Shown here piece by piece: positions 41,069 through 53,536 of a stretch of 64,000 bases of DNA. Numbering within the stretch: position 1 is the stretch's first letter; every line of letters begins with the position of its first letter. Made by a program: the position numbers and the translations under genes. The DNA comes from Stomoxys calcitrans (lineage: Eukaryota > Arthropoda > Insecta > Diptera > Muscidae): positions 186,194,752 to 186,258,751 of the forward strand of contig NC_081553.1 of the NCBI RefSeq assembly GCF_963082655.1. Direction: 5' to 3'. Below the pieces are notes generated by a model. The model did not search any database. It was not told the origin of the DNA and was given only the letters and a program-made list of their open reading frames with translations.

Positions 41069-41816
41069 TTAACTTCTTTTTTCTGGACAAATTTTCATTT
41101 TCTTCTTTTGTAGTTAATATGTTCATTCAAAAGTTTTAGTTACTTAAACTGTAATTTCAAACATTTAAATTGAGTCTTTTATACTTTGTAAAGCTACAAT
41201 ATTTTGAATTTGCTGATAATATGCAGTATTGTTTATGGACAATTAATAATGTTAAGCTCATAACGACAACACAGTGTTTATCCACCCAACTCAACAATAA
41301 TCTGAGTTCTCATTATAAATGTAAAGCGGTCGTTATTATTTTTTCTCAATATAAACACACCAAGTAGAGTACAGTGATCCCATTACAGTTCCTTGTCATT
41401 TAACTAAGTGCCGCAGCAGATTAATGAACAAGTCTTATTGTTCACCTCTTACGTTTGACCTCGCTTTGGAACAAAGTGAAATTTCAAAATTCTAATTTGC
41501 ATAGAAAATGAATTCTGCCCAAAATAAAATTTATCCAAAAAACTAGCTTTTATATGGAAGTACTGAAGAGTAAACATAACGAATTCGAAGTCACTGTTTT
41601 ATTGAAATTCACAGCAAAGAGAGAAAAAAAACCAAAGAAATCATTACAAAAGAAAATCTGACCCCAAATAATGACAATGTAGACAAGTTGTAATTGTTTG
41701 GGTTTTGGTTGGGGGTGGCCAGGGCGATGGCATCTGGGACTTTGGTTAATACACCCATTAAATACATTTACCACAAATGACGACCGCTCTAGGAAGAGAG
41801 AGAGAGAGAGAGGAAA
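41069..41816. other. Unique segment between two inverted HINEs
   Basis: About 750 bp, AT-rich, with a (GA)n run at 41798-41812. No coding sequence recognised. Confidence 0.5.
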
Positions 41817-43142
41817 ACAAGTAAAAGCGTGCTAAGTTCGGCCGGACCGAATCTTATATACCCTCCACCATGTCCATCGCATTTGTCGAGTTCTTTTCCC
41901 GGCATCTCTTCTTAGGCAAAAAAGGATATAAGAAAAGAGTTGCTCTGCTATTAAAACAATATCAAGATATGGTCCGGTTCGGACCACAATTAAATTATAT
42001 GTTGGAGACCTGTGTAAAATTTCAGCCAATTCGTATAAGAATTGGGCCCATTGGGGCTCACGAAGTAAAATAGAGAGAACGATTTATATGGGATCTGTAT
42101 CGGGCTATAGACCGATTCAGACCATAATAAACACGTTTGTTGATGGTCATGAGAGGATCCGTCGTACAAAATTTCAGGCAAATCGGATAATAATTGCGAC
42201 CTCTAGGGGTCAAGAAGTCAAGATCCCAGATCGGTTTATATGGCAGCTATATCAGGTTATGAACCGATTTGAACCTTATTTGAGACAGTTGTTGAAAGTA
42301 AAAATAAAATACGTCATGCAAAATTTCAGCCAAATCGGATAGGAATTGCGCCCTCTAAAAGCTCAAGAAGTCAAATCCCCAGATCTGTTTATATGACAGC
42401 TATATCAGGTTATGGACCCATTTCAACCATACTTGGCACAGTTGTTGGATATCATAACAAAACACGTCGTGCGAAATTCCATTCCATTCGGATAAGAATT
42501 GCGCCCTCTAGAGGCTCAAGAAGTCAAGACCCAAGATCGATTTATATGGCAGCTATATCAGGTTATGAACCGATTTGAACCACACTTGGCACAGTTGTTG
42601 GATATCATAACAAAACACGTCGTGCGAAATTCCATTCCATTCGGATAAGAATTGCGCCCTCTAGAGGCTCAAGAAGTCAGCACCCAAGATCGGTTTATAT
42701 GGCAGCTATATCAGGTTATGGACCGATTTGAACCATACCTGGCACAGTTGTTGGATATAATAACAAAACACGTCGTGCAAAATTCCATTCCAATCGGATA
42801 AGAATTGCGCACTCTAGAGGCTCAAGAAGTCAAGACCCAAGATCGGTTTATATGGCAGCTATATCAAAACATGGACCGATATGGCCCATTTACAATACCA
42901 ACCGACCTACACTAATAAGAAGTATTTGTGCAAAATTTCAAGCGGCTAGCTTTACTCCTTCGGAAGTTAGCGTGTTTTCGACAGACAGACGGACGGACGG
43001 ACGGACATGGCTAGATCGACATAAAATGTCACGACGATCAAGAATATATATACTTTATGGGGTCTCAGACGAATATTTCGAGTAGTTACAAACAGAATGA
43101 CGAAATTAGTATACCCCCCATCTTATGGTGGAGGGTATAAAA
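41817..43142 (-). mobile_element. HINE-like element, family A copy 8
   Basis: Starts ACAAGTAAAAGCGTGC, hairpin TTCGGCCGGACCGAA (one mismatch), subterminal repeat followed by CCATGTCCATCGC, monomers, GACGGACGGACGGACGGACA at 42987-43006, and ends ATGGTGGAGGGTATAAAA. Confidence 0.82.
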
Positions 43143-43560
43143 ACTAAAATGACTTAAGCCAGTAATAGCTGGCACGCTGTGTGCATTTGCCTCAATGGCT
43201 CGAATTAATGTCCTGTACACAATCGCCATGGGAAAATCGTCTTCCATTTTTTTTTTGTTCATATGAAACGTGACACAATTTGTATCAAGAAATTCCAGAT
43301 TAACATTTATTAACTAAACATACAATAGCCCAATAGTACTATTTGCTGTTGGCTGACGTTTTTTTTATAGTTTTATTGCTCTGGAGAAGATTACTGTGTG
43401 TCCTTGATTCGACACTAATGTTTGTGAGAAATATGTGATTTTTGTTTATTGGGGGATTAAGGAAAGCAAAAAAAAATGTTTAATTAAATGTAGCAAAGAA
43501 ATATGGCTTAAACTTCTTTCAACTAAAACTTTTGGGCACAAAGAAAGTTCACAAAATAGT
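43143..43560. other. Unassigned region
   Basis: AT-rich sequence; nothing recognised. Confidence 0.45.
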
Positions 43561-45655
43561 TAGGTTAGGTTTAAGTGGCAGTCTGCCATCAGACACACTT
43601 AGACGTTTTCGACAATTTTGATACCACAGGAACATAAAAAGGCATCTTCTAGTTCCTACCATTGAACCATCCAGATCGCTTTAAAAATCCCCATAACTTG
43701 CGAATGTTCACATCCGCTAAATCAGACAGATTCTCAAAGAAATGAGAACCTAAAGTGGAACTCCTCTGACTGCTAATGCGGGACACGCACACAGAAGGTG
43801 TTCTATAGCCTCTTCTTCTTCGATGTCCCTACAGCTTCTGCAAAAGTCGTTGCTGTCAACCTTCAGTCTGTCAACATGTTTTCCGATAAGACAGTGACCT
43901 GTCATAACGGACGCAGTGACTGAGACGTCTGTTCTAGTCAATGACAGCAAAGCAGTAGACCTCTTCAAGTCTAGATTAGGCCACATAGTTATGGAATGGT
44001 CACGCGCCTTTGTGACCATCTATCAATCGTTGTCCTTCGGGCCTGGTCCTGAAAACGTAACTTACATGTCTCTAGAGGCATACCCACAGATTCCAGTATC
44101 CCTGGATTGTGTAGGGTAGTTCCTAGTCTCACAAGCTCATCCGCTTTACAATTCCCTGCGATATCTCTGTGGCTCGGCACCCAGAACAGGTGAATTTTGA
44201 ATTGTTCAGCCATCTCGTTGAGAGATCTGCGACAGTCGATGGCGGTTTTTGTGTTCAGAAATACGTTCTCCAATGATTTAATTGCTGCCTGGCTGTCTGA
44301 GAAGATATTTATTCCACCACTTCTTTAACTGGGAGGATCTCCGCTTGGGACACACTGCAATGGTCGGGTAACCTATTCGATAAGACCAGTTCTAGATCTT
44401 TAGAGAACGGAGTGTACCCACCTGGTCCTTCAGTTACCAGGGATATCGAAGTTCCAACCGGCCCTGTCAAGAATACTGGTACAGTAGTTTTTATCAAAAA
44501 GCGGCTCAAGAATAAAACAGTGCCGCCACATGAATAATGAGAAAGCTCCCTTAACCTCACGGCAGTTGTCGCTGCAATTTGGGTAGCCACAATGTCCAAA
44601 GGCATAAGACGAAGCATTAAATTCAGTGCATCAGATGGTGTCGTCCTCAGTGCGGCTGTGATGCACAAACAAGCCATCCTTTGGATCCGGTTAAGTATAG
44701 AAGCGCCGTCCACCAGACCACAACACCATATAGCATTATAGGTCTGACAACTGCAGTATATGCCCAATGCATGACACGCGGTCTAAACCTCCAACTTTTG
44801 CCAATGGCTCTCTTGCAGGTGTATAAGGCAAGAGTAGCCTTTCTTGCCGTTTCCAAAATGTTGGATTTGAAGTTCAATTTCCTGTCCGGCAAAACTCCCA
44901 GATATTTTGCGCTTTCTGTAAATGGAAAATTCTCTGCACCCAAGGCGACAGGTTGCACTGTAGGCAACTTGTATCTTCTTCTGAAGAGAACTACTTCTGC
45001 CTTGCATGAATTTATACCTAGACCACATTCGGTAGCCCATTTTGCTGTTGCACGTAGAGCTTCCTGAAGTATATCTCTTAGATATCGCAGATTGCAATAA
45101 CGGGTGGGGGTCTGATGCCATGATCGTACAATCGTCCGCAAATGATACGATCTCTATGCCATCTAAAGAGTTTGGAATGGAAGATAGAAAGAGGTTAAAC
45201 AGTGCCGTCTTGGCTGGCGACCATACGGATAATTCGCGACCCAGCGTTTCAGGCCTGGCTGGAGGGACATGTTGGCGATGTGCTCAAACAATTTGGCATT
45301 GACCGGCCGTTTCGACTGCCTTCGATAGGTCCAGTGTCACGAGGACCGTCCTATGACATGGCCTGGGTTGAGCCACGACAAATATGTGCGGTGATGGCAT
45401 GCTAAGCAGTTGTTTTGCTATGCAGTCTTCGAAATCGAAGCTGATGCTCAGCGAATGAAAATTCTCCAACGAGGCTTGGGAGCAGTTTTTCCTCAGGGGC
45501 CTTGGCTGCTGGTGAGAGAAGTGAAATCGATCTGTACACTTCCCCTTACTGCGGACCTTCCCGGGCTTCAGTAACGGTATCATTCTGATCATTTACCAGA
45601 CATCGGGAACTATAAGAGCGTTCAAAGACAGCTTGAGGACAGTTGTAGGGTATTA
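43561..45655 (-). pseudogene. RNase H-bearing non-LTR retrotransposon, RT to 3' end (family N2)
   Basis: Minus-strand segments in order: RT A block RTVLVTLDLSKAVETAGQCQ (45300), RT C-terminal NSCKAEVVLFRRRYKLPTVQ and AKYLGVLPDRKLNFKSNILE, RNase H with FLNTKTAIDCRRSLNEMAEQ, FWVPSHRDIAGNCKADELVR, then a cysteine-rich tail GHCLIGKH...CRSCRDIEEEEAIEHLLCAC. The 3' UTR (43561-43740) recurs at 54424-54620. The frame is interrupted repeatedly and the element is split by a MITE at 45656. Confidence 0.8.
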
Positions 45656-45892
45656 TTGGGTTGCCCAAAAAGTAATTGCGGATTTTTCATATAGTCGGCG
45701 TTGACAAATTTTTTCACAGCTTGTGACTCTGTAATTGCATTCTTTCTTTTGTCAGTTATCAGCTGTTATTTTTAGCTTACTTTAGAAAAAAAGTGTAAAA
45801 AAAGTATATTTGATTAAAGTTCAATTAAAGTTTTATTAAAAATGCATTTACTTTCTTTTAAAAAATCCGCAATTACTTTTTGGGCAACCCAA
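45656..45892 (+). mobile_element. Mariner-derived MITE, copy 2 (237 bp)
   Basis: TA-flanked, same ends and same internal deletion junction as the copy at 23441. It interrupts the N2 retrotransposon, whose RT-flanking frame (SSLMLKNLNLPGI) resumes at 45893. Confidence 0.92.
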
Positions 45893-46158
45893 TAGATTCC
45901 AGGTAGATTCAGATTCTTCAGCATAAGTGAAGAGATTCCGCCGGGGACCAACGCTTTGGATGATTTGGCGCCATGAATGACATTCGTAACTTCGTCCATG
46001 GTAAATTGTGATGGCGGTTCATAGGCTCAGAGACCACGGATACGACGAATGGCTCTCCTCTTAGCCCTGGTACTCTCGGAAAGCACAATAAATTGACGGT
46101 TGAACAACCAGACGCATCTCTAAGGATCATTCACGAAATTTGAAGGTATAATCTCACC
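45893..46158 (-). pseudogene. N2 retrotransposon, segment upstream of the MITE
   Basis: Encodes DEVTNVIHGAKSSKALVPGG then ISSLMLKNLNLPG, the conserved region just before the RT domain, continuous with 43561-45655 once the MITE is set aside. Parallels 13180-13290 in the Itpr intron copy. Confidence 0.7.
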
Positions 46159-46226
46159 TGAGGTCTTCGTAGCGCAGAGGTTAGAATGTCGCCTATGACG
46201 CTTAACGCCTGGGTTAGAATCCTGAA
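46159..46226 (+). mobile_element. tRNA-derived SINE, truncated head, copy 3
   Basis: Carries TCGTAGCGCAGAGGTTAGAA (A box) and GGGTTAGAATCC (B box) and then stops, joining a HINE fragment. Only the tRNA-related part remains. Confidence 0.75.
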
Positions 46227-46800
46227 TCCCCTCCAAATAATGGCGACATTTGTGCGACATAGCCAAATCGGACAAAAACTGCGGCTTGTAAAGGCTCAAG
46301 AAGTCAAATCGGGAGATCGGATTATATTGGTGCTATATCAGGTTATAGACCGATTTGGACCGTACTTGGCACAATTGTTGGAAGTCATAACAGAACATTA
46401 TGTACAAAAATTCAGCCAAATCGGATGAAAATTGAGGCTTCCAGGGGCTCAAAAACTCAAATCGGGAGAACGGTTTATATAGGAGCTATATCAGGTTATA
46501 AACCGATTTGGACCGTACTTGGCACATTGTTGGAAGTCATAACATAATACTAAGTGCAAAATTTCAGCCAAATCGGACAAAAATTGGGGCTTGCAGGGCC
46601 TCAAGAAGTCAAATCAGGAGATCAGTTAATATAAGAGCTATATCCAAATCTGGACCGATATGGCCCATTTGCAAACCACAATGACCTACATTAATATAAA
46701 GTATCTGTGCAAAATTTCAAGCGCCTAGCTCTTCGCATTCAACGGCTATCGTGATTTCGACAGACGGACGGACGGACATACGGACATGGCTAGTTCGCCA
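46227..46800 (-). mobile_element. HINE-like fragment, family C copy 1
   Basis: Diverged monomers with CAAGAAGTCAAATCGGGAGATC and AGCTATATCAGGTTATA cores, ending in a GACGGACGGACGGACATACG tract and ATGGCTAGTTCG. It lacks both termini and joins the endonuclease piece at about 46800. Confidence 0.7.
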
Positions 46801-47160
46801 GTACCGGGCCTGACTGCTATTCCCATGCACTCCATGTAGGGGTAACTAGCGCCAGGCATAGGTGAGATGGGTCTATACTGCACGGAATGATGTATCACGA
46901 AGGTCAATCCCCCACCTGCATTTCTTAAGGGATCCTTACGTAGCACATTGTATCTGTGACAACTGTGCAAGCTGCAGGTGTTGGTCAGCTTTGTCTCCTG
47001 GATCGCTGCAACCAATATGTTCTTCCGACTCATAAAATCCACAATCTCGTCGACCTTGCCTCGGAGACCGTTGCAATTCAATTGCAAAAATGATACAATT
47101 CCAGGCTCTGGCCTATGTTGCCGCACGGGAGAGGTCGGGGGAGTCACATAGTCCGATGAC
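46800..47160 (-). pseudogene. N2 retrotransposon endonuclease N-terminus
   Basis: Encodes PGIVSFLQLNCNGLRGKVDE then IVDFMSRKNILVAAIQETKL and GGGLTFVIHHSVQYRPIS, the start of an AP-endonuclease-like domain (N and E of the QLNCNG / QETKL motifs present). The middle of the domain is missing. Confidence 0.78.
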
Positions 47161-47644
47161 GACGCTTGTGACCCTGTTGTTTATGTACGCGCAGCACCTT
47201 GCAACATATTCAGTGTGACTATACTCCCGTAGTGATGTAAGGCCAGAGCAAAATCGAAAATGTACTCACTCCATGCACCGGTTACACCTCACCGACAACG
47301 ACAACGACCGATGATGGAGGCGGCTTTGGCAAACCAAACAGAACTAGGGTCTGGGGTTCTTTTCAATCTCCAGACGCACGAGAAGCGTGCGTAGAAGGCA
47401 CTCTGGGATATGCCTTTCCCATGACGAAAAATGGATGAACACTTACACTGAGGCGGCGGCCCTTGCCGATGATGATTCCAGTGGATCAATCCGGTGCGTA
47501 CAAACGGCTGCCTTGGGATTGTTAGATGTTTCGATTGCTATGAATTTTGTTTAAGGGAAAATAGCTTAAACAGTATGACTCCGTTAAGTTTATAAACAAA
47601 TTTCGCCACTATTACTGAGGCGATTTATACAGGTTAAACAGTTT
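47161..47644. other. Rearranged retrotransposon 5' sequence
   Basis: Around 47449-47520 there is a stretch (GAGGCGGCGGCCCTTGCCGA...) matching 11963-12030 in + orientation, opposite to the neighbouring endonuclease piece. The remainder is unassigned. Confidence 0.45.
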
Positions 47645-49433
47645 TTATTCCCTCCACCATAAGATGGGGGGTATACTAATTTCGTCATTCTGATTGTAAC
47701 TACTCAAAATATTCGACTGAGACCCCATAAAGTATATATATTCTTGATCGTCGTGAAATTTTATGTCGATCTAGAAATGTCCGTCCGTCTGTCCGTCCGT
47801 CTGTCTGTCGAAAGCACGCTAACTTCCGAAGGAGTAAAGCTAGCCGCTTGAAATTTTGCACAAATACTTCTTATTAGCGTAGGTCTGTTGGTATTGTAAA
47901 TGGGCCATATCGGTCCATGATTTGATATAGCTGCCATATAAACCGATCTTGGGTCTTGACTTCTTGAGCTTCTAGAGTGCGCAATTCTTATCCGATTGAG
48001 ATGAAATTTTGCACGACGTGTTTTGTTATGATATCCAACAACTGTGCTAAGTATGGTTCAAATCGGTTCATAACCTGATATAGCTGCCATATAAACCGAT
48101 CTGGGGTCTTGACTTCTTGAGCCTCTAGAGTGCGCAATTCTAATCCGATTGGAATGAAATTTTGCACGACGTGTTTTGTTATGATATCCAACAACTGTGC
48201 CAAGTATGGTTCAAATCGGTCCATAACCTGATATAGCTGCTATATAAACCGATCTTGGGTCTTGACTTCTTGAGCCTCTAGAGTGCGCAATTCTTATCCG
48301 ATTGGGATGAAATTTTGCACCACGTGTTTTGCTATGATATCCAACAACGTTGCCGAGTATGGTTCAAATCAGTCCATAACCTGATATAGCTGCCATATAA
48401 ACCGATCTTGGGTTTTGACTTCTTGAGCCTCTAGAGTGCGCAATTCTTATCCCATTGGAATGAAATTTTGCACGACGTGTTTTGTTATGATATCCAACAA
48501 TGTTGCCGAGTATGGTTCAAATCAGTCCATAACCTGATATAGCTGCCATATAAACCGATCTTGGGTTTTGACTTCTTGAGCCTCTAGAGTGCACAATTCT
48601 TATCCGATTGGGATGAAATTTTGCACAACGTGTTTTCTTATTATATCCAACAACAGTGCCAAGTATGGTTCAAATCGGTCCATAACCTGATATAGCTACC
48701 ATATAAACCGATCTTGGGTCTTGACTTTTAGAGCCTCTAAAGGGTGCAATTCTTATCCAATTTGAATGAATTTTGGCACTTAGTATTTTGTTATGATATC
48801 CAACAACTGTGCCAAATATGGTTCAAATCGGTTCGTAACCTGATATAGCTGTCATATAAACAGATCTGGGATCTTGACTTCTTGAGCTTCTAGAGGGCGC
48901 AATTTCTATCCGATTTGGCTGAAATTTCGCAAGACGTTTTTTATTGTTACTTTCAACAACTATGTCAAATAAAGTACAAGTCGGTTCATAACCTGATATA
49001 GCTGCCACATAAACCGATCTGGGATCTTGACTTCTTGAGCCTCTAGAGGTCGCAATTATTATCCGATTTGCCTGAAATTTTGTACGACGGATTCTCTCAT
49101 GACCATTAACATATGTGTTTATTATGGTCTGAATTGGTCTATAGGCCGATACAGCTTCCATATAAATCGATCTCTCTATTTTACTTCTTGAGCCCACAAA
49201 GGGTGGAATTCTTATTCGAATTGGCTGACATTTTACACAGGTCTCCAACATATAATTTAATTGTGGTCCAAACCGGACCATATCTTGATATCGCTCTAAT
49301 AGCAGAGCAAATCTTTTCTTATATCCTGTTTTGCCTAAGAAGAGATGCCGGGAAAAGAACTCGACAAATGCTATCCATGGTGGAGGGTATATAAGATTCG
49401 GCCCGGCCGAACTTAGCACGCTCTTACTTGTTT
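47645..49433 (+). mobile_element. HINE-like element, family A copy 9
   Basis: Left end TATTCCCTCCACCATAAGAT (one change), GTCC/GTCT tract 47780-47810, long 153-bp array, right subterminal repeat, TTCGGCCCGGCCGAA and CGCTCTTACTTGTT. Confidence 0.82.
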
Positions 49434-50320
49434 GATGTTCTCGCCAGTCTACATTGTGACCCCAATACATTCACCATAGTGGTCTCTTCTAAAATTCACA
49501 AAAATTGTTTTTCTTTGGATTGTTTAAAAAACTTTTCCCCACATTGATTGTGAGCGATTATATCACTTTTCTAAGTGCATAGATTCCACTAATCTTTAAA
49601 AAAAAAAACGTTTGTGTACATACGCAATTTTTCGCTGGAGACCAATTAGACTCCAACTGAGTGTTATGTCCGAAAGTCAAAGATTAAGAGAATTATTTTA
49701 ATTAATTTTTATTAAACATGCAAGCAAACTAGACCTTAGAATTAACAATTAGCTTGCTTTGCTTTATAAACAAAACCATAAAACCACAAAACCATAGAAA
49801 ATTTGATTTAAATATCCAGGAGCTTACTCTACATGCATATAAAATGATTTCCATTTTTGTTATGCGGGGAGTGGTGAGGAGAAGAAAAAAAGATAAATTA
49901 TTTTTTGGAAATAAATGAATTTGTTCCTACAAGAGAGAGAGAGAGAGAGAGTGAGAGAAAGTTCATATAAAATTTATAACAACATTGTTGTTGCTGTGGT
50001 TGTTTTTCAATTAAATCACACAAAAGTGCTGGTCCTGATATTGGAAGCATAAAAGGGAGTTTCCTTAGGCCTAACAATCAAGTAGAAAAAAAAATGGAAA
50101 TTTAATATTAATTTAATGGCATAGCTTTAGGTCTTTTGTGAGTGGATTTTTTTCTTGTTGGCAACAAAAAGCCTCAAAACATGAATTACATTTTAATGGC
50201 AGAAACCACAGAAAGAGGAAATTTCATTGGAAATTCGTATAAAAGGCTAGTAGAAGTAATAAATCCATACAAAACGAATCGAAATATACCCTTCATCTTT
50301 TACAAGATACCCTTAGTAAT
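49434..50320. other. Unassigned region
   Basis: AT-rich sequence with a (GA)n run at 49931-49953 and a TTGTTGTTGC motif. No gene or repeat family recognised. Confidence 0.45.
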
Positions 50321-53300
50321 ACCCTCAGTGAAGAGGTCCGAAGACTTTTTAACAGATCAAAAAATTTCAAATTTTGCCCATGAACATTCCACTAAGGTAG
50401 AGGGGCAAACTATTACAAACTCACATATTAATGAGTGCAGTCCGTTTCAAGTTTAGGCTCAATGATAAGGGGCCTCCTTTTTATAGCCGAGTCCGAACGG
50501 CGTGCCGCAGTGCAACACCTCTTTGGAGAGAAGTTTTACATGGCATAGTACCTCACAAATGTGGCCAGCATTAGAAGGGGAAAAACACCGCTGAAAAATT
50601 TTTTCTGATGGTCTCGCCAGGATTGAAACCCAGGCGTTCAGCTTCATAGGCGAACATGCTAACCTCTGCGCTATGGTGGCCTCTTTTTTAACAGAGCATG
50701 TCGTGAAAAAGCGGAAGTTTATTGGGATATGTATTACACACGGCTCAAGGAATACAATAAGATTACCAGAGCACCAAAACGAGCCTCCTGGAAGCTTTTC
50801 TGCGACCAGGTCGATACCGTTAATGATGCCGCCAAGATGAAAGAGTTTCTCTCAAAAACCCATATACAAACTGAAACGTTAGTAGACGACATGGGAGTGT
50901 GAGCAGAAACAATGGTGACCATGTTGAGGTTTTTAATGGAAACCCATTTTCCACGAAGACACCGGGATCTTGGAATAATGAGGTTGATCGAAGGCTTATC
51001 AATATGGAATTTATGGCAAAGTAAGCCTTGAGAAGCTTTAAACCATTTAAGTCACCCGGACCTGATGGAATATTTACGGCGTAACTGCAAAAGGAGGACG
51101 ACTATCTGGCGCCTCATTTGGCCACTATTTTCACAGCGTGCCTAGGACTTGCATATACCCCGAAAGCCTGGCAGGTGGCTGGCGATTATACCCAAGCCCG
51201 GCAAGGCAAGTTAGGCGACACCCAAGGCTTACAGGCCTATAAGCCTTACGTCCTTTCTACTCAAAACCATGAAACGTGGATTGTGGATATTATGATAAGG
51301 AACTGCTTTAATACAAAACAGCATGGCTATGTCAAGGGAAGGTCGGTGGATACTGCCCTGCACGAGGTTTACATAAAAAATAGAAGAATAGTTCGATGCC
51401 AAGACGTACACATTGGCGGTTTGCATTGACATCGAGGGGCCATTTAATAATATGCGGACCTTAGACCAACACCGGGTCCTTAGAGACTGGATAAACCATA
51501 TGCTAAGGAACAGGTGGATAAATTGCAGGTCCCATGACATAAATATCAGGAAAAAAGTGGCACAGGGCACGCCGCAGGGGAAAATTTTATCTACTCTACT
51601 TTGGTTGACCACCATAAATGACCTATTACAGATGCTGACTGAGGAGGAATTTGAACCCATCTTCTATGCAGACGATATTAAAATAGTTCTTAGTTCTGCG
51701 ACCCAGCTATGCAGAAACGCCGAAATGGTCTTGCATATGGTAAATGACAGGGCTGGACTCAAGGGTCTCAATGTTAACCCTGGTCTCAATGGTAACCCAC
51801 GGAAAACAGAAATATGCATGATCACGAGGAAGACGAAGGTGGACCAATTTGATATACCACGTTTCCTCAATAAAACGATTTCGTTATCTGACAAGATCAA
51901 ATACTTAGAAGTGTCACATTCAGGAGCGTACTGAGAAGCCTCACAGATGTTGGGCACTATGTAGGCGTTGCGTAGGCTCGAAATGGGACCTGAATCCGAG
52001 GATAGTCCACTGGCTCTACAGGAGCGTAATTAGACCAATATACACGTACGCCTCAGACTGCTATGGAGAAAAAGTGCAACATAAGGACCATACAACATGC
52101 TCAGAGAACATGTTGTCTTGGCATAGGTGGAGCGACGACGACCACGCCCACTAGTGCACTGGCGACTATTCTAGATATCCGACCCACTGACATGCAGATT
52201 AAGTGTGAGGTAGCCATGCGGCTTTGAGACGTAAGCCGATGGGAGAATAGATAGAGGATAAGAGCAGATCATAACATCGTTGCATAATCGAAGCGAAGAT
52301 AGAAACCCTAGAAGAAGGTGAAGAGGTTTCCGATCGCATATCTGAGACGACACTTGAGGTCGAGTGCGAGGCACTGCTACCGGCGGCACAGTCTTCGATT
52401 GACGGAACCCTAGTATTGGCATAGGCGGACCGATGAGGACCACTCCCACCAGGGCTCCGAAGATCTTTCTAGATATCCGATCCATTGACATACAGATTAA
52501 GCGTGAGGTAGCCATTGCCGCTTACAGACTTAAGCCGATGGGAGAATAGATAGAGCATAAGAGCAGGTCATACCATGGCGGTATAATCGAGGCGATGATA
52601 GGAAACCTAGAAGGTGGGGAAGAAGTTTCCGATCGAATACATAAGACGATACTTGAGGTCGAGTGTGAGGCACTGCTGCCGGCGGCACAGTCTTGGATTG
52701 ACGCACCTCTAGTATTGCCATCCCGAAGATCATGTTACCCGGACGGACCAAAAGTAGAAAACAGGATGGACCTGGGGGTCTACATTGAGAACCCCGGGAC
52801 TGAGAGTTGTTTGAGACTGCTTGACCATAATACGGTCCTGCAGACTGAGATCCGGGTGATCACGGAATGAGTGAGGTGGTGTGGTGTTAACACGAATACG
52901 TCGAGTGTGAACATCTTTACATACAGTTAACTGGCCATAAGTGCAATAAGGTCACCAACAGTCTTTGAGTGTAACAAGGAGATTAACGCCTTCTCTGAGA
53001 ATGGCACGATCCGCATCGTTTGGTTGCCGGGCCATAACGGAGTTAGGGGGAATGAAAAAGCGGACGATTTGTGAATTTAGTGAAGGCCAGAGAACTGCCG
53101 TCAATAAACTTGGTAAACCCGAAGCTTTTTGGGTCGACGCAGTCCGAGCTAAGAGCGTGGGCTAGGAACGCTACGAACACTGTGGAACAGCAAAACAGTC
53201 GGTAGGACGACGAAAATCCTATGGGAAGATCCGGATTATGAGAAGACGAGGCTATTACTAAAAGGAAGCAAGCAGAATGTCAGTAATGCTTTCGGTATCA

Positions 53301-53536
53301 TAACAGGACACATATGATTACCAGCTCACTTATGCAAAATCGGTGCGGAAAGTGATAGCATGTGTAGGGCATGCGGAGAAGGATGTTGGAGCATTTTCTA
53401 CGTCATTGCCCGGCTTTCGCGGCTTGCAGACACCGGCACTTAGCAAAGGACACAATACCAGACATAAACCAACTAAGGAGCGTGGAATGGAATACTACAC
53501 AATTCCTGACTTACATTTTTTTTTTCGAGGTTACTT
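50321..53536 (+). pseudogene. Non-LTR retrotransposon, N1 family, most complete copy (split by a SINE)
   Basis: Starts within LSEEVRRLFNR and resumes after a SINE at 50685 (ACREKAEVYWDMYYTRLKEY). RT blocks follow: KQHGYVKGRSVDTALHEVYI, CIDIEGPFNNMRTL, KKVAQGTPQGKILSTLLWL and FEPIFYADDIKIVL with the YADD catalytic motif intact. RNase H parts at 52590-53100 (LPSRRSCYPDG; GTIRIVWLPGHNGVRGNEK) and a C-terminal CRACG-like tail near 53360. Contains an internal duplication of about 298 bp (52130-52720), several stops and frameshifts. The 3' end TTTCGAGGTTACTTTTTATA abuts a HINE. Confidence 0.8.
50357..50684 (-). mobile_element. tRNA-derived SINE, copy 4
   Basis: On the minus strand opens GGCCACCATAGCGCAGAGGT, B-box-like GGGTTTCAATCC, then the common body. 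Flanked by TTTTTAACAGA (50346-50356 and 50685-50695), an 11-bp target duplication within the retrotransposon frame. Confidence 0.88.
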
